From Ruminococcus sp. (GTDB lineage Bacteria; Bacillota; Clostridia; Oscillospirales; Ruminococcaceae), in NCBI GenBank assembly GCA_017543595.1, contig JAFYFU010000057.1:1-45400 (forward strand): a DNA stretch of 45,400 nt. Direction: 5' to 3'. Position numbers and translations under genes: made by a program. The notes below the pieces were generated by a model that ran no database searches, had not been told where the DNA came from, and worked only from the letters and a program-made list of their open reading frames with translations. Every line of letters starts with the position of its first letter. Positions within the stretch are counted from its first letter, which is position 1. Below, one piece after another: positions 1 through 7,983 of the stretch.

Positions 1-24
1 AGCTGCTGAAAAAAGTTTCTTCAT
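1..24 (-). CDS. Start of a secreted protein gene, cut by the window edge
   Basis: Only the first eight codons are present, reading MKKLFSAA, which is a typical start of a signal peptide. An AAAGGA Shine-Dalgarno lies about 10 nt upstream of the ATG at position 24. It follows the ScaC-like gene on the same strand after about 100 nt, with a small hairpin (arms 45-49 and 55-59) but no clear terminator in between. In R. flavefaciens the scaffoldin cluster order is scaC, scaA, scaB, cttA, scaE, so scaA is the expected neighbour. That identity is inference from gene order only. Confidence 0.6.
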
Positions 25-122
25 TTGTAATAATTCCTTTCTTTAGACCTCTGCGGTCTTTAATAACTTATTGATTTGGGGTTTGTATTCCTTTGTAAGG
101 GGACAAATCAGATAATCCTTGG

Positions 123-935
123 TCAAAACTTGTCTATCATGCCTGCGTCGTAAAGCTGAATCATAACAGCATCATTACCTGTAACGCCGGGTTTGCCGTC
201 AACGTCTGCATTTTCCTTAGCTATGCCTTCAAGCGGATATGCGTCCTGATTTGCAAGATACTGAAGTATTGCAACAGCATCAGAAATTGTTACGTCACCG
301 CTGAGGTTTGCATCGCCTTTGAGACCTGTTGTAACGTCCGAACCGATAGTAATTCCGCCGTTAGTAACCTTTACGTTGCACTTCACAGGCTGACCGTCTT
401 TAACATAACCGATACCGAATTCTGTATTTTCAACGCCTGTTTCGGGTTTTACCTCACGGCCTGTGGGTACAGCCTTGATATCGATATGTCCGGAAGCTCC
501 TTCTGCAACTGTACCTGATACGGTACAGAAAACGCCGTCACCTTTCAGCCAGTAACTTGCATCATCAACCTTTGTGGACCACATAAGGCTTATGTTACCC
601 TTTGTCTTGTCTGTGTAGCTTGAAAAATTGGGTATAGATGCAGATGAACTGTCAACCTTCTCAACACCTGTCTTTGTTATTGCCCCTGCCTCTACGCTTG
701 TTACAGTTATGAGACTGCTGTCGTAAGAGAGAGAGAACTGACAGCCCTGAAGTCCGGTTGCAGGAATACCGGCCAATGAAACATCGACCGTAAAAGCCCC
801 TCCTGCCTCTGCTGTTACCTCGCCAACGGAAATCTGCACTGTTTCGTCAGCGGCTGCAGCCGGAGCGATTGAGCAGACTGAAAGTGAAAGCATCGCAGCA
901 GCCATAGCTCCGATGACTATCTTTTTTGTCTTCAT
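123..935 (-). CDS. scaC: ScaC-like adaptor scaffoldin (one cohesin, one dockerin)
   Basis: A 270-residue secreted protein that probably acts as a cellulosome adaptor. Residues 1-29 form a signal peptide ending AAAA before DE. Residues about 32-190 are a cohesin-like beta module beginning VQISVGEV. Residues 205-270 are a dockerin with two calcium-binding loops, at 208-219 (DANLSGDVTISD) and 244-255 (DVDGKPGVTGND). In R. flavefaciens, ScaC docks on ScaA through its dockerin and its cohesin recruits a different set of dockerin enzymes; size and domain order match that role here. A strong site, AAGGAGG, lies 8 nt before the ATG. The gene has a promoter at 1160-1188 and a leader of roughly 218 nt. 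Cohesin specificity cannot be read from sequence. Another single-cohesin adaptor from a related species is the main alternative. Confidence 0.85.
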   Translation of the reverse strand: MKTKKIVIGAMAAAMLSLSVCSIAPAAAADETVQISVGEVTAEAGGAFTVDVSLAGIPATGLQGCQFSLSYDSSLITVTSVEAGAITKTGVEKVDSSSASIPNFSSYTDKTKGNISLMWSTKVDDASYWLKGDGVFCTVSGTVAEGASGHIDIKAVPTGREVKPETGVENTEFGIGYVKDGQPVKCNVKVTNGGITIGSDVTTGLKGDANLSGDVTISDAVAILQYLANQDAYPLEGIAKENADVDGKPGVTGNDAVMIQLYDAGMIDKF

Positions 936-1153
936 GTGTTTTCCTCCTTCTTCATTAATGTGTTATATAACTTAAAGGAACTGCCTGCCCCTTTAATTAT
1001 ATCGTGTGTCTTAACCGCACGTGACCTTGTTCACCCTGCGGATTGAGAAACCTTCATGAACAAACATATCGGAATAATCCGCAGTGGTTTCATCGTAAGA
1101 CGCATCACACTGCCGTGATGAGATATCCAATCCCAAAATCTATATTTATTCAT
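936..1153 (-). promoter_or_regulatory. Long structured 5' leader of scaC
   Basis: If transcription starts just after the -10 box at 1160-1165, the mRNA carries about 218 nt before the scaC ATG. Four inverted repeats are visible: CATCAC/GTGATG at 1103-1108 and 1115-1120; a perfect 9-bp pair CTGCGGATT/AATCCGCAG at 1036-1044 and 1076-1084; GTGA/TCAC at 1021-1024 and 1031-1034; and TTAAAGG/CCTTTAA at 972-978 and 990-996. A 24-codon open frame (1105 to 1031) lies inside but has no good ribosome site. I do not recognise a known riboswitch. Confidence 0.5.
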
Positions 1154-1159
1154 GATTTC

Positions 1160-1188
1160 ATTATATATCAGCTTTCCAAAAAAGTAAA
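1160..1188 (-). promoter_or_regulatory. Promoter of scaC
   Basis: TTTACT (1183-1188), a 17-nt spacer and TATAAT (1160-1165) form a near-consensus housekeeping promoter on the minus strand. It points at the scaC leader, and the next gene upstream on this strand is not in range. Confidence 0.65.
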
Positions 1189-1315
1189 TAGTTTTGTGTT
1201 GTTTTTGGTACTTTATATAAACAGCCCCCCCATTATTTGGGCAGTCTGCACAATAGATTTTTTTAACAAAAACAGTAAAAATCGTTTGTTTATTACCAAA
1301 ATATGAATAGGTTAA

Positions 1316-2587
1316 TTATTTATCCAACTTTCTGAATTCAAGGGGTATATTTTCCTCAATTATGCCGTTGATTATATCCCAGCCGAACTCAGTGTAAGTT
1401 CCCTGCGGTTCTGCATAGGGCAGTCCGTGTCTCTCTGCAAGTTCGGGGGTATATTTGCTGTAAGGATAAACCCTGAGAGTTGAAACGGAATCGTCAATTT
1501 CATAGTGAACTATATTCGGAATACAGCCCATGTCTTCAAGTCTTATTTCTCCCGTTTCGGAATCGAGAACTATATCAAAATCGGGCATTTCGCCGACAAC
1601 ATTGAAATTATCCGTCTGATAGCAGATGAAGTTGCCCATTGAGTAGAATACAAAGCCTTTTGAACCGTCCTCACGGGTAAGCCATTCCATAGTCTGTGCC
1701 GTATGGGGGTGGCTTCCGAGGATTACATCTGCGCCCCAGTCAACCATTTTCTGTGCGAGGATTTTTCTGTCCTCACTGACTTCGTGGGTATCCTCTGCGC
1801 CCCAGTGTGCGGAAACAACGACTGCATCGGCAATCTGGTCGGCATATCTTATCTGTCTTTCTATGACATCTTCTTCCTCGTTGAGAATAACTCTTATGGG
1901 GGAATCATCGGGAATTTCAAAGCCGTTTATATTCATGGTATAGGCGAGGAAAGCGATTTTCACGCCGTTTACTTCTCTTACCCTGATATTTTCGGCATCA
2001 GCCTCATTGAGATAAGCACCGAGAACCGTAAGGTCATACTGTTCTGCTTTCTGATTCCAGAAATTTATGGATTCTTCGAGGGCATCTATACCGAAATCGA
2101 GGAGGTGATTGTTTGCCATTGTAATGACATCAAATCCCATATCTATAACGGCATCGGCAACTTCGGGCGGAGAATTGAAAAGGAGTGCGCCTCCGTTTGC
2201 GCCTCTGAGTTCGTTGCTTTCGGAGATAATAGTCTCCTGATTGATAATTGCCACATCAGCTTCTTCTATGAGATACTTAACATTTTCATAGAGGGGCTTG
2301 AAATCGAAATTTTCGCCCGGACCTGCAAGCTGTTCGGCATTTTTATACACTGAATAATGTATAAGGTTGTCACCTACCGCCGTCACATGGACACGCTTTT
2401 CGGGCGGTTCTGTGGGAGGTTCGGTAGTGGGTTCTTCCTGTGGGGTCATGGTGATTGGTTCATAAATGGAATCCCCGTCAGCTTCGTCATTTGCGTTTTT
2501 GACTGTATCTCCGCAGGCTGTCACCGAAAGAAGTGCGGCTGCGGCGAGTATTGTTCCGAAACTTCTGAAACATTTTTTCAAATTCAT
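1316..2587 (-). CDS. CapA-family lipoprotein (poly-gamma-glutamate capsule type)
   Basis: A 423-residue lipoprotein. A lipobox VTAC puts the lipidated cysteine at residue 25, followed by an acidic stretch and a Pro/Thr/Glu linker to about residue 65. The rest is the CapA metallophosphatase-like domain, with HVTAVGDNLIH, IINQETII, MANNHLLDFG, SAHWGAED and GSHPHTAQ. These are the conserved metal-ligand motifs of the family. CapA proteins belong to poly-gamma-glutamate capsule synthesis, but no capB or capC is nearby, and lone CapA-like lipoproteins are common in Clostridia with unknown substrate. AAAAAGGAG lies 8 nt before the ATG, and a 6-bp hairpin (2604-2622) sits just ahead of it. It is probably transcribed alone from 2628-2656. 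Confidence 0.85.
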   Translation of the reverse strand: MNLKKCFRSFGTILAAAALLSVTACGDTVKNANDEADGDSIYEPITMTPQEEPTTEPPTEPPEKRVHVTAVGDNLIHYSVYKNAEQLAGPGENFDFKPLYENVKYLIEEADVAIINQETIISESNELRGANGGALLFNSPPEVADAVIDMGFDVITMANNHLLDFGIDALEESINFWNQKAEQYDLTVLGAYLNEADAENIRVREVNGVKIAFLAYTMNINGFEIPDDSPIRVILNEEEDVIERQIRYADQIADAVVVSAHWGAEDTHEVSEDRKILAQKMVDWGADVILGSHPHTAQTMEWLTREDGSKGFVFYSMGNFICYQTDNFNVVGEMPDFDIVLDSETGEIRLEDMGCIPNIVHYEIDDSVSTLRVYPYSKYTPELAERHGLPYAEPQGTYTEFGWDIINGIIEENIPLEFRKLDK

Positions 2588-2627
2588 TTTATTGACTCCT
2601 TTTTCGGGTATCCCTGACCCGATTAAT

Positions 2628-2656
2628 ATTATAACACATCATTTCAGATTTTGCAA
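2628..2656 (-). promoter_or_regulatory. Promoter of the CapA-like gene
   Basis: TTGCAA (2651-2656), 17 nt, TATAAT (2628-2633) on the minus strand, about 40 nt before the start codon. Confidence 0.6.
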
Positions 2657-2836
2657 TTACAAATTGTATGATTTTACAAACTTATTACAGTTCATAATGC
2701 AGAAAATCAAATCTTTTAAGTCCGACAAACGGCTGAATAAAGGCAATTTTCGGCTTTTGGAAAATCTTTTAAGTATTTTTTGGTTATGCTCACGAATTTT
2801 TTTGTTAAATTTTGTGCAATATAGCAAAACCGTTGG

Positions 2837-3832
2837 TCAGTTCCCTCTTGAACGCTGCAAATCGACAAATTCTTCCGCCAGACGCTCTGCTTCGTCATAG
2901 GAATCAAGCTGATAACAGCGTCCCCTGAATTTTGCCGAACCGTAATAGCCGTTCATATACCATGCGGCGTGCTTTCTTGCCTCATGCATGGCAAGTTCCT
3001 CATTTTTGGGACTCAATTCAAGAATAAGCCTTATATGTTCAAGCATTACCTGCATTTTTTCTTCGAGTGTGGGCGGAGAATAGTTTTCCCCGTTCAGATA
3101 GGCATTTATCTCACGGAAAACAAAAGGATTCCCATAACTGCCCCTGCCAATCATAACGAGGTCACAGCCCGTCTGATTATACATATTAATACAGCTTTGT
3201 GCGCTGTTCACATCGCCGTTTCCTATAACGGGTATACTCACGGCATTTTTCACGGCTTTTATCACATTCAAATCAGCCGTTCCGCCGTAGAACTGTTCTC
3301 TTGTTCTTCCGTGAACGGCAACGGCAGCCGCACCTGCATCTTCAATATATTTTGCTGTTTCAACGGCATTTATGCAGTTATTGTCCCAGCCGCTTCTTAT
3401 TTTTGCGGTAACGGGGACATTTCCCGCTGATTTTACAGCGGCGGCGACTAATTCGCCCGCAAGCTTAGGATTTTTCATTACAGCCGAACCTGCACCCGTG
3501 TTCACGACTTTCGGGACGGGACAGCCCATATTTATATCAATTATATCGGGCTTGTATTCAAGAACTATATCCACGGCTTTTTCCATAAATTCGGGTTCAT
3601 TTCCGAAAAGCTGAACAGCCATCGGTCTTTCGGAATCCGTAACGGTACATAATTCTGCGGTTTTCCTGTCGCTGTAACATATACCCTTTGCGGAAACCAT
3701 TTCGCTGACTACATAAGCCGCCCCGTATTTTATGCACATAAGCCTGTAAGCCCTGTCCGCAACTCCTGCCATCGGGGCGAGTACGGCAGTACGCTTTATT
3801 TTCACGCTACCTATATTTATATAATCAGCCAT
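2837..3832 (-). CDS. dusB: tRNA-dihydrouridine synthase, DusB type
   Basis: A 331-residue FMN enzyme that reduces specific uridines in the tRNA D-loop. The TIM-barrel start has LAPMAGVADRAYR, the catalytic cysteine is residue 104 in NMGCPVPKV, and tRNA/FMN-binding motifs AKIRSGW, VHGRTREQ and IGRGSYGNP follow in order. I chose the ATG at 3832 because AAGGA lies just upstream and the product then begins directly with the family's typical start. A longer frame exists to 3862 but adds ten basic residues with no homology. The gene overlaps the end of gtrA by 8 nt, so the two are almost surely co-transcribed and translationally coupled. Confidence 0.93.
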   Translation of the reverse strand: MADYINIGSVKIKRTAVLAPMAGVADRAYRLMCIKYGAAYVVSEMVSAKGICYSDRKTAELCTVTDSERPMAVQLFGNEPEFMEKAVDIVLEYKPDIIDINMGCPVPKVVNTGAGSAVMKNPKLAGELVAAAVKSAGNVPVTAKIRSGWDNNCINAVETAKYIEDAGAAAVAVHGRTREQFYGGTADLNVIKAVKNAVSIPVIGNGDVNSAQSCINMYNQTGCDLVMIGRGSYGNPFVFREINAYLNGENYSPPTLEEKMQVMLEHIRLILELSPKNEELAMHEARKHAAWYMNGYYGSAKFRGRCYQLDSYDEAERLAEEFVDLQRSRGN

Positions 3833-4304
3833 TTGTATTTTCCTTTTTCTCCTTGAAAACAAACAATTTGCTGAGAATATAATTTGCTATAAATATAAGT
3901 ACCTGACTTACAAAAGTTATAACAGTCTTGTTCATGTTCATGATGTCACAGCAGACAACGAATATAACTTCCTCCATGAAGAAAGTCGCAAGCCTTGCAC
4001 CGTAGAAAGACGCAAAGACTTTCCAGAACTCCTGACTTGTCTTTGTTTCGTTTTTGAAAACATATTTCTTGTTTGTGAAAAATGCAAAAGTTACGGCGAG
4101 TATCCACGAAATAACAACTCCCGCAGTGCTTTCCCATTTTGGTTCGCCCGGTATCGCCCAGAATACCAGAAGTTTTGAAACGATTGAAACGACTGTTGTA
4201 AGTCCCCCGAAAAGAACATACAGCCATTTTTCCTCATACTTGTAGTAGATATCCTGAAGGGGTTTCGGGAGTATCGACACACAAGCCTTGATAAATTTTT
4301 CCAA
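3825..4304 (-). CDS. GtrA-family membrane protein
   Basis: A 159-residue protein with four predicted membrane helices and the GtrA hallmarks: YVLFGGLTTVVSIVSKLLVF in helix 1, NKKYVF after helix 2, and a last helix ending in LSKLFVFKEK. GtrA-like proteins take part in moving undecaprenyl-linked sugars across the membrane for glycosylation of surface polymers. The start is TTG at 4304, read as Met, because AAAGGAG lies 7 nt upstream and no ATG fits in frame. It is first in an operon with dusB. A YfhO homologue, which acts in similar glycosylation, lies at 27059-29557. The sugar and polymer are unknown. Confidence 0.85.
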   Translation of the reverse strand: MEKFIKACVSILPKPLQDIYYKYEEKWLYVLFGGLTTVVSIVSKLLVFWAIPGEPKWESTAGVVISWILAVTFAFFTNKKYVFKNETKTSQEFWKVFASFYGARLATFFMEEVIFVVCCDIMNMNKTVITFVSQVLIFIANYILSKLFVFKEKKENTNG

Positions 4305-4346
4305 AGAAATTCTCCTTTCGTGTAAAAAAACAAATCTTACTGATAT

Positions 4347-4375
4347 ATAATAACAGATTATTTCCGATTTTTCAA
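4347..4375 (-). promoter_or_regulatory. Promoter of gtrA-dusB
   Basis: TTGAAA (4370-4375), 17 nt, TATTAT (4347-4352), about 40 nt before the TTG start of gtrA. Confidence 0.5.
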
Positions 4376-4513
4376 GACCCGAAAGAAATTTTTATTTATT
4401 TTATTTTTTTGCCGTATATACAATAATATTCTTATTTTTAATTACAAAAATATTATTCTGCACAGATTAAAACAAATATTACTTAAAGTTTCAAAAAAAA
4501 GTATTATTTTTCA

Positions 4514-4542
4514 TTGATTTTCTTCAAATAATAATGTATAAT
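4514..4542 (+). promoter_or_regulatory. Promoter of the pectate lyase gene
   Basis: TTGATT (4514-4519), 17 nt, TATAAT (4537-4542). The remaining 4305-4513 interval is very AT-rich and holds nothing else I can support beyond the divergent gtrA promoter. Confidence 0.6.
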
Positions 4543-4602
4543 AATTGTAACAGTTAATATTCCGTTCAAAAAATAAAAAAGATTAATAAGAGGAGGAATT
4601 TT

Positions 4603-7296
4603 ATGAAAATCAAAAAATTAACGGCACTTCTCACGGGAATTGTCACGATGATTGCAGGAACATCTGTCTGCACTACATCAAAAACTTTCCCGACTGCAAA
4701 GGCGGCAGGCGGACTTGTTGCCTTCCCCGGTGCTGTCGGCGCAGGTAAATATGCAACAGGCGGTCGTGGCGGAGAAGTCTATCATGTCACAAACCTCAAC
4801 GACAGCGGTGCAGGCTCTTTCCGTGACGCTGTAAGCAAGTCGGGCAGAATCGTTGTCTTTGATATCAGCGGTACTATCGAACTCAAAAGCAATATTCTCT
4901 GCCAGAGCAATATAACTGTCGCAGGTCAGACTGCCCCCGGCGGTTCGGGAATTACCCTCAAAAACTATAAAATGGGTATGTCAGGCGACAATATAATCTG
5001 CCGTTACATAAGTTCACGCCCCGGTCCGTATGCTTCAACAAGTTCGGGAAATGATGCGTGGGGCGGTGCGAAAGGTTCAAACTCTATCATAGACCACTGT
5101 TCAATGGGCTGGACTACCGATGAACAATGGGGACTTTATTCCGCAAATCAGTACTATACCGTACAGTATTCCGTTCTCGGCCCTGCCGATTCATGGGGCG
5201 GTCACTCAAAAGGTCTGCACGGTTTCGGAATCATGATGGGAAAAGGCTATCTCACCTTTGACCATAACCTCATAATCCACAACGTTTCAAGAAATTTCCG
5301 TGGAAAAGTCGAAGGTCAGCAGACCGCAGACTTCACAAACAATATAATCTATGACTGGGGCTATCAGACAGCCTACGGAACTATCGGTCATCTCAACTAT
5401 GTCAATAATACCCTCAAAGCAGGAAATTCCACTACGGGAGGATATCACTGGATGTATGTTGACAGCGGTACAAAACCCGAAAATTTCAAGGTCTACTGTG
5501 CAGGAAATCAGCTCATCAACAAGGACGGCTCTCTCCATGCCATAACCTATGACAACTGGGCAGGCGTTACCCTTAAAGAATCTATCGGAATAACTATGAA
5601 TGACCTTAAATCAAGTTCCGCCTTTGAAACTGTTTTAAACGGCGAAAATGTCTCAACTGCAACTACCTGCGAAAGCGCACAGGCATCTTATGACCATGTT
5701 ATCAGCTTTGCAGGAAACGGAATCGCTCCCGATAAAAGAACAGCCATTGACCAACAGTGCGCTGCCGAAACAAAAAACGGCACAGGCTCATGCAGCGGTA
5801 CTTCCGCATATGATTCATCACAGACAAATCTCGATAAATATAATATACAGTGCGGTGTTACTTATACATACCCGTCAGCCGTCACCAAAAAGGAAATTAC
5901 CGACAACGACAATGACGGAATGGACGATAACTGGGAACTCGAAAGAGGTCTTAACCCAAGTGACCCCTCCGATACAAACGGTGACTACTGCGGTCAGGGC
6001 TATACAAATATCGAATACTATATAAATGATTTGACAGTAAATTCTTTCCCCGAAGGCGTTGTTGAACTTTCACCAACTGCAAATATTCCCGCAATATCCG
6101 CATTTGAAACGATTCAGGCTGAAAGTTTTGCATCTCAGGAAGGTGTCCGCACAGAGGATACAAGCGGAGGCGGTCAGAATATAGGATACATCGAAAACGG
6201 TGACTGGATTATGTTCAAAAAAGTAGATTTCGAGGACGGTGCAAACAGCTTTACAGGCAGAATTTCAGGAAATTCCGCAACAATGGAAATCTACATCGAC
6301 AATATGAACGGTTCGCCCGCCGCAAAAATTAATTTTGCAGGAACAAGCGGTTTTTCCGACTATCAGGAATTTTCATATAACATTCCGCAGATAAAAGGCT
6401 CTCACAATCTTTATATCAAATTCACAGGCGGAGAGGGATATCTCCTCAATATGGACAGCTTTGTATTCGGAAAAGATTCAATTCCTTTAAGCGGTGAACT
6501 CATTAAAAATGTTAAAGTCAGCGAAAATGCCGTTCCCCTTGTTTGGGGAATATCCGAAAATGCCGCTGTCGGCTCAAAAATGTTCGGTGACAGGGATTTC
6601 ACATTTACAGAACTCCCCGAAGAAGTCACAGGCGGAGAAATATTGCTTACTGCCTGCGATTCAAAGACAAGCACGGGAACTACCGCAGAATTTAACACAG
6701 GCAAAAATATTGACCTCTATGTTGCACTTGACAGCAGAGTTGAAAACCGCCCCGACTGGCTTGCAGACTATGAAAAAACTCCCCTGACCGCAAAAAGCTC
6801 AAATGATGTTATTTTTGAATTTTATAAGAAGAATTTCAGCGAAAATCAGCCCGTAACAATCGGTTCAAACGGTCAGTCCTATATGTGCGTAAATTTCGCT
6901 GTTATAGCCGTTGAAAGCAATAATCAGGAGGAAATCACCACCACTGAAACTACCGTAACGACAACGGAAACAACCACTACCGTTACAACCGCAGAAGAAA
7001 CTACAACCACACAGAAAATTACGGAAGAAACTACAACAACTCCCGAAAATACAATAGTTTTCGGCGATGCAAATGAGGACGGAAATGTAAGCGTTTCCGA
7101 TGCTGTAAGCATACTCCAATACCTCGCAAACAGCGAAAAATATCCCCTCACCACACAGGGAAAACTCAACGGCGATGTTGACGAATCCGAGGGTATCACG
7201 GGTAAAGATGCCGCTGTTATACAACTGGTAGATGCAGGAATATATTCTGTTAAAGAACTGCCGTTGAGATATATATTCACAGACCCGATAAATTAA
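4603..7296 (+). CDS. Cellulosomal pectate lyase (PL1-like) with CBM6 and dockerin
   Basis: An 897-residue modular enzyme. Residues 1-35 are a signal peptide. About 36-430 is a PL1-like right-handed beta-helix with FPGAVGAGKYATGGRGG, VTNLNDSGAGSFRDAV, SIIDHCSMGW and HNVSRNFRGK; these Asp, His and Arg positions are typical for pectate lyases of this subgroup. A calcium-type acidic motif DNDNDGMDDNWE follows at about 432-443. A CBM6-like module (about 503-623) has IQAESFASQEG and YIENGDWIMFK. An unassigned beta-rich module spans about 626-775. A Thr/Glu linker (about 779-813) leads to a dockerin at about 821-880 (GDANEDGNVSVSD). AGAGGAGGA lies 7 nt before the ATG. The dockerin implies assembly on the scaffoldin encoded nearby. 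The exact pectic substrate is not certain. Confidence 0.9.
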   Translation: MKIKKLTALLTGIVTMIAGTSVCTTSKTFPTAKAAGGLVAFPGAVGAGKYATGGRGGEVYHVTNLNDSGAGSFRDAVSKSGRIVVFDISGTIELKSNILCQSNITVAGQTAPGGSGITLKNYKMGMSGDNIICRYISSRPGPYASTSSGNDAWGGAKGSNSIIDHCSMGWTTDEQWGLYSANQYYTVQYSVLGPADSWGGHSKGLHGFGIMMGKGYLTFDHNLIIHNVSRNFRGKVEGQQTADFTNNIIYDWGYQTAYGTIGHLNYVNNTLKAGNSTTGGYHWMYVDSGTKPENFKVYCAGNQLINKDGSLHAITYDNWAGVTLKESIGITMNDLKSSSAFETVLNGENVSTATTCESAQASYDHVISFAGNGIAPDKRTAIDQQCAAETKNGTGSCSGTSAYDSSQTNLDKYNIQCGVTYTYPSAVTKKEITDNDNDGMDDNWELERGLNPSDPSDTNGDYCGQGYTNIEYYINDLTVNSFPEGVVELSPTANIPAISAFETIQAESFASQEGVRTEDTSGGGQNIGYIENGDWIMFKKVDFEDGANSFTGRISGNSATMEIYIDNMNGSPAAKINFAGTSGFSDYQEFSYNIPQIKGSHNLYIKFTGGEGYLLNMDSFVFGKDSIPLSGELIKNVKVSENAVPLVWGISENAAVGSKMFGDRDFTFTELPEEVTGGEILLTACDSKTSTGTTAEFNTGKNIDLYVALDSRVENRPDWLADYEKTPLTAKSSNDVIFEFYKKNFSENQPVTIGSNGQSYMCVNFAVIAVESNNQEEITTTETTVTTTETTTTVTTAEETTTTQKITEETTTTPENTIVFGDANEDGNVSVSDAVSILQYLANSEKYPLTTQGKLNGDVDESEGITGKDAAVIQLVDAGIYSVKELPLRYIFTDPIN

Positions 7297-7305
7297 AAAA
7301 TTAAA

Positions 7306-7335
7306 AAAATCCCCTGTTCCGACAGGGGATTTTAT
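7306..7335. terminator. Bidirectional terminator
   Basis: A 10-bp stem (7308-7317 with 7322-7331) and TCCG loop, with a T-rich tail on the plus strand and an A-run giving a T-tail on the minus strand. It lies between the convergent pectate lyase and the 7374-7880 gene. Confidence 0.85.
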
Positions 7336-7373
7336 TTCTGCGTATATTTTTCTTATAACAAGCAATAATATTA

Positions 7374-7880
7374 TTAGTCGATGATTTTAGGAGCAGGAGC
7401 ATCTTTTTTTAATTTTTTTAATCTTCTCTGTTCGGCAGCCTCATATGAGAAAAGCTGTATGAGAGATACTGCCACGGATATCACAAACGGCACAATACAG
7501 GGCAGAACCCTTGATTTATACATATCGCTTATGGGAGTCATTGAAAATTTGTCGCTCCAACCCGCACGGTCTGCGTGTTCGCATAATTTATACAACATTC
7601 TCATGCAGATTATAAATCCCGAACACGAAAAAATCAGGGAAAATATATTTAAAATATTTTTCTTAGGCACGCAAAGCAGTGAACCAAATGTCATTATGAT
7701 TCCCGAAAAAATCATAAGTATTCCTGTGTTTCCAATTTCCCTGCCGTAGCTTTCACGGTTAAAATACAGCCCCGCACCGCTTAAAATAACCATTGTACAA
7801 TGATATATCAGCGTGAGGACAAGCATTATTATTTTGGAAATATTTATTGCATGATACGCAAATTTATTTTTGTTTTCCAT
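7374..7880 (-). CDS. Small four-helix membrane protein of unknown function
   Basis: A 168-residue protein I do not recognise. Hydrophobic segments lie at about 13-35, 50-68, 75-95 and 125-148, and the C-terminal tail is basic (RRLKKLKKD). AGGAG lies 7 nt before the ATG, supporting translation. It ends at the shared terminator with the pectate lyase gene. A possible promoter (TTTACT-16-TATAAG, 7925-7952) overlaps a palindrome in the intergenic region shared with the divergent SpoIVB-like gene. No catalytic motif is visible. Confidence 0.7.
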   Translation of the reverse strand: MENKNKFAYHAINISKIIMLVLTLIYHCTMVILSGAGLYFNRESYGREIGNTGILMIFSGIIMTFGSLLCVPKKNILNIFSLIFSCSGFIICMRMLYKLCEHADRAGWSDKFSMTPISDMYKSRVLPCIVPFVISVAVSLIQLFSYEAAEQRRLKKLKKDAPAPKIID

Positions 7881-7946
7881 ATTTATTCTCCTGTCAATGG
7901 GGATATTTTTCAGTGATAAACCGCCTTATATGCGGAAAAATAACAA

Positions 7947-7968
7947 AGTAAACAGTAATATGTTTACT
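7947..7968. promoter_or_regulatory. Perfect 8-bp palindrome, possible operator
   Basis: AGTAAACA (7947-7954), 6 nt, TGTTTACT (7961-7968). It lies 2 nt before the AAGGAG site of the SpoIVB-like gene and overlaps the likely -35 of the divergent 7374-7880 gene, so it could be an operator acting on both or an mRNA hairpin masking the ribosome site. Confidence 0.45.
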
Positions 7969-7983
7969 GAAAGGAGTATGCAG

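Noticed and set aside
1043-1306. An 87-codon plus-strand frame upstream of scaC
   Set aside because: No ribosome site, and it lies antisense to the scaC promoter and leader, which explain the sequence better.
2716-2907. A 63-codon minus-strand frame overlapping the end of dusB
   Set aside because: Starts inside dusB in another frame, no ribosome site, low-complexity AT-rich sequence.
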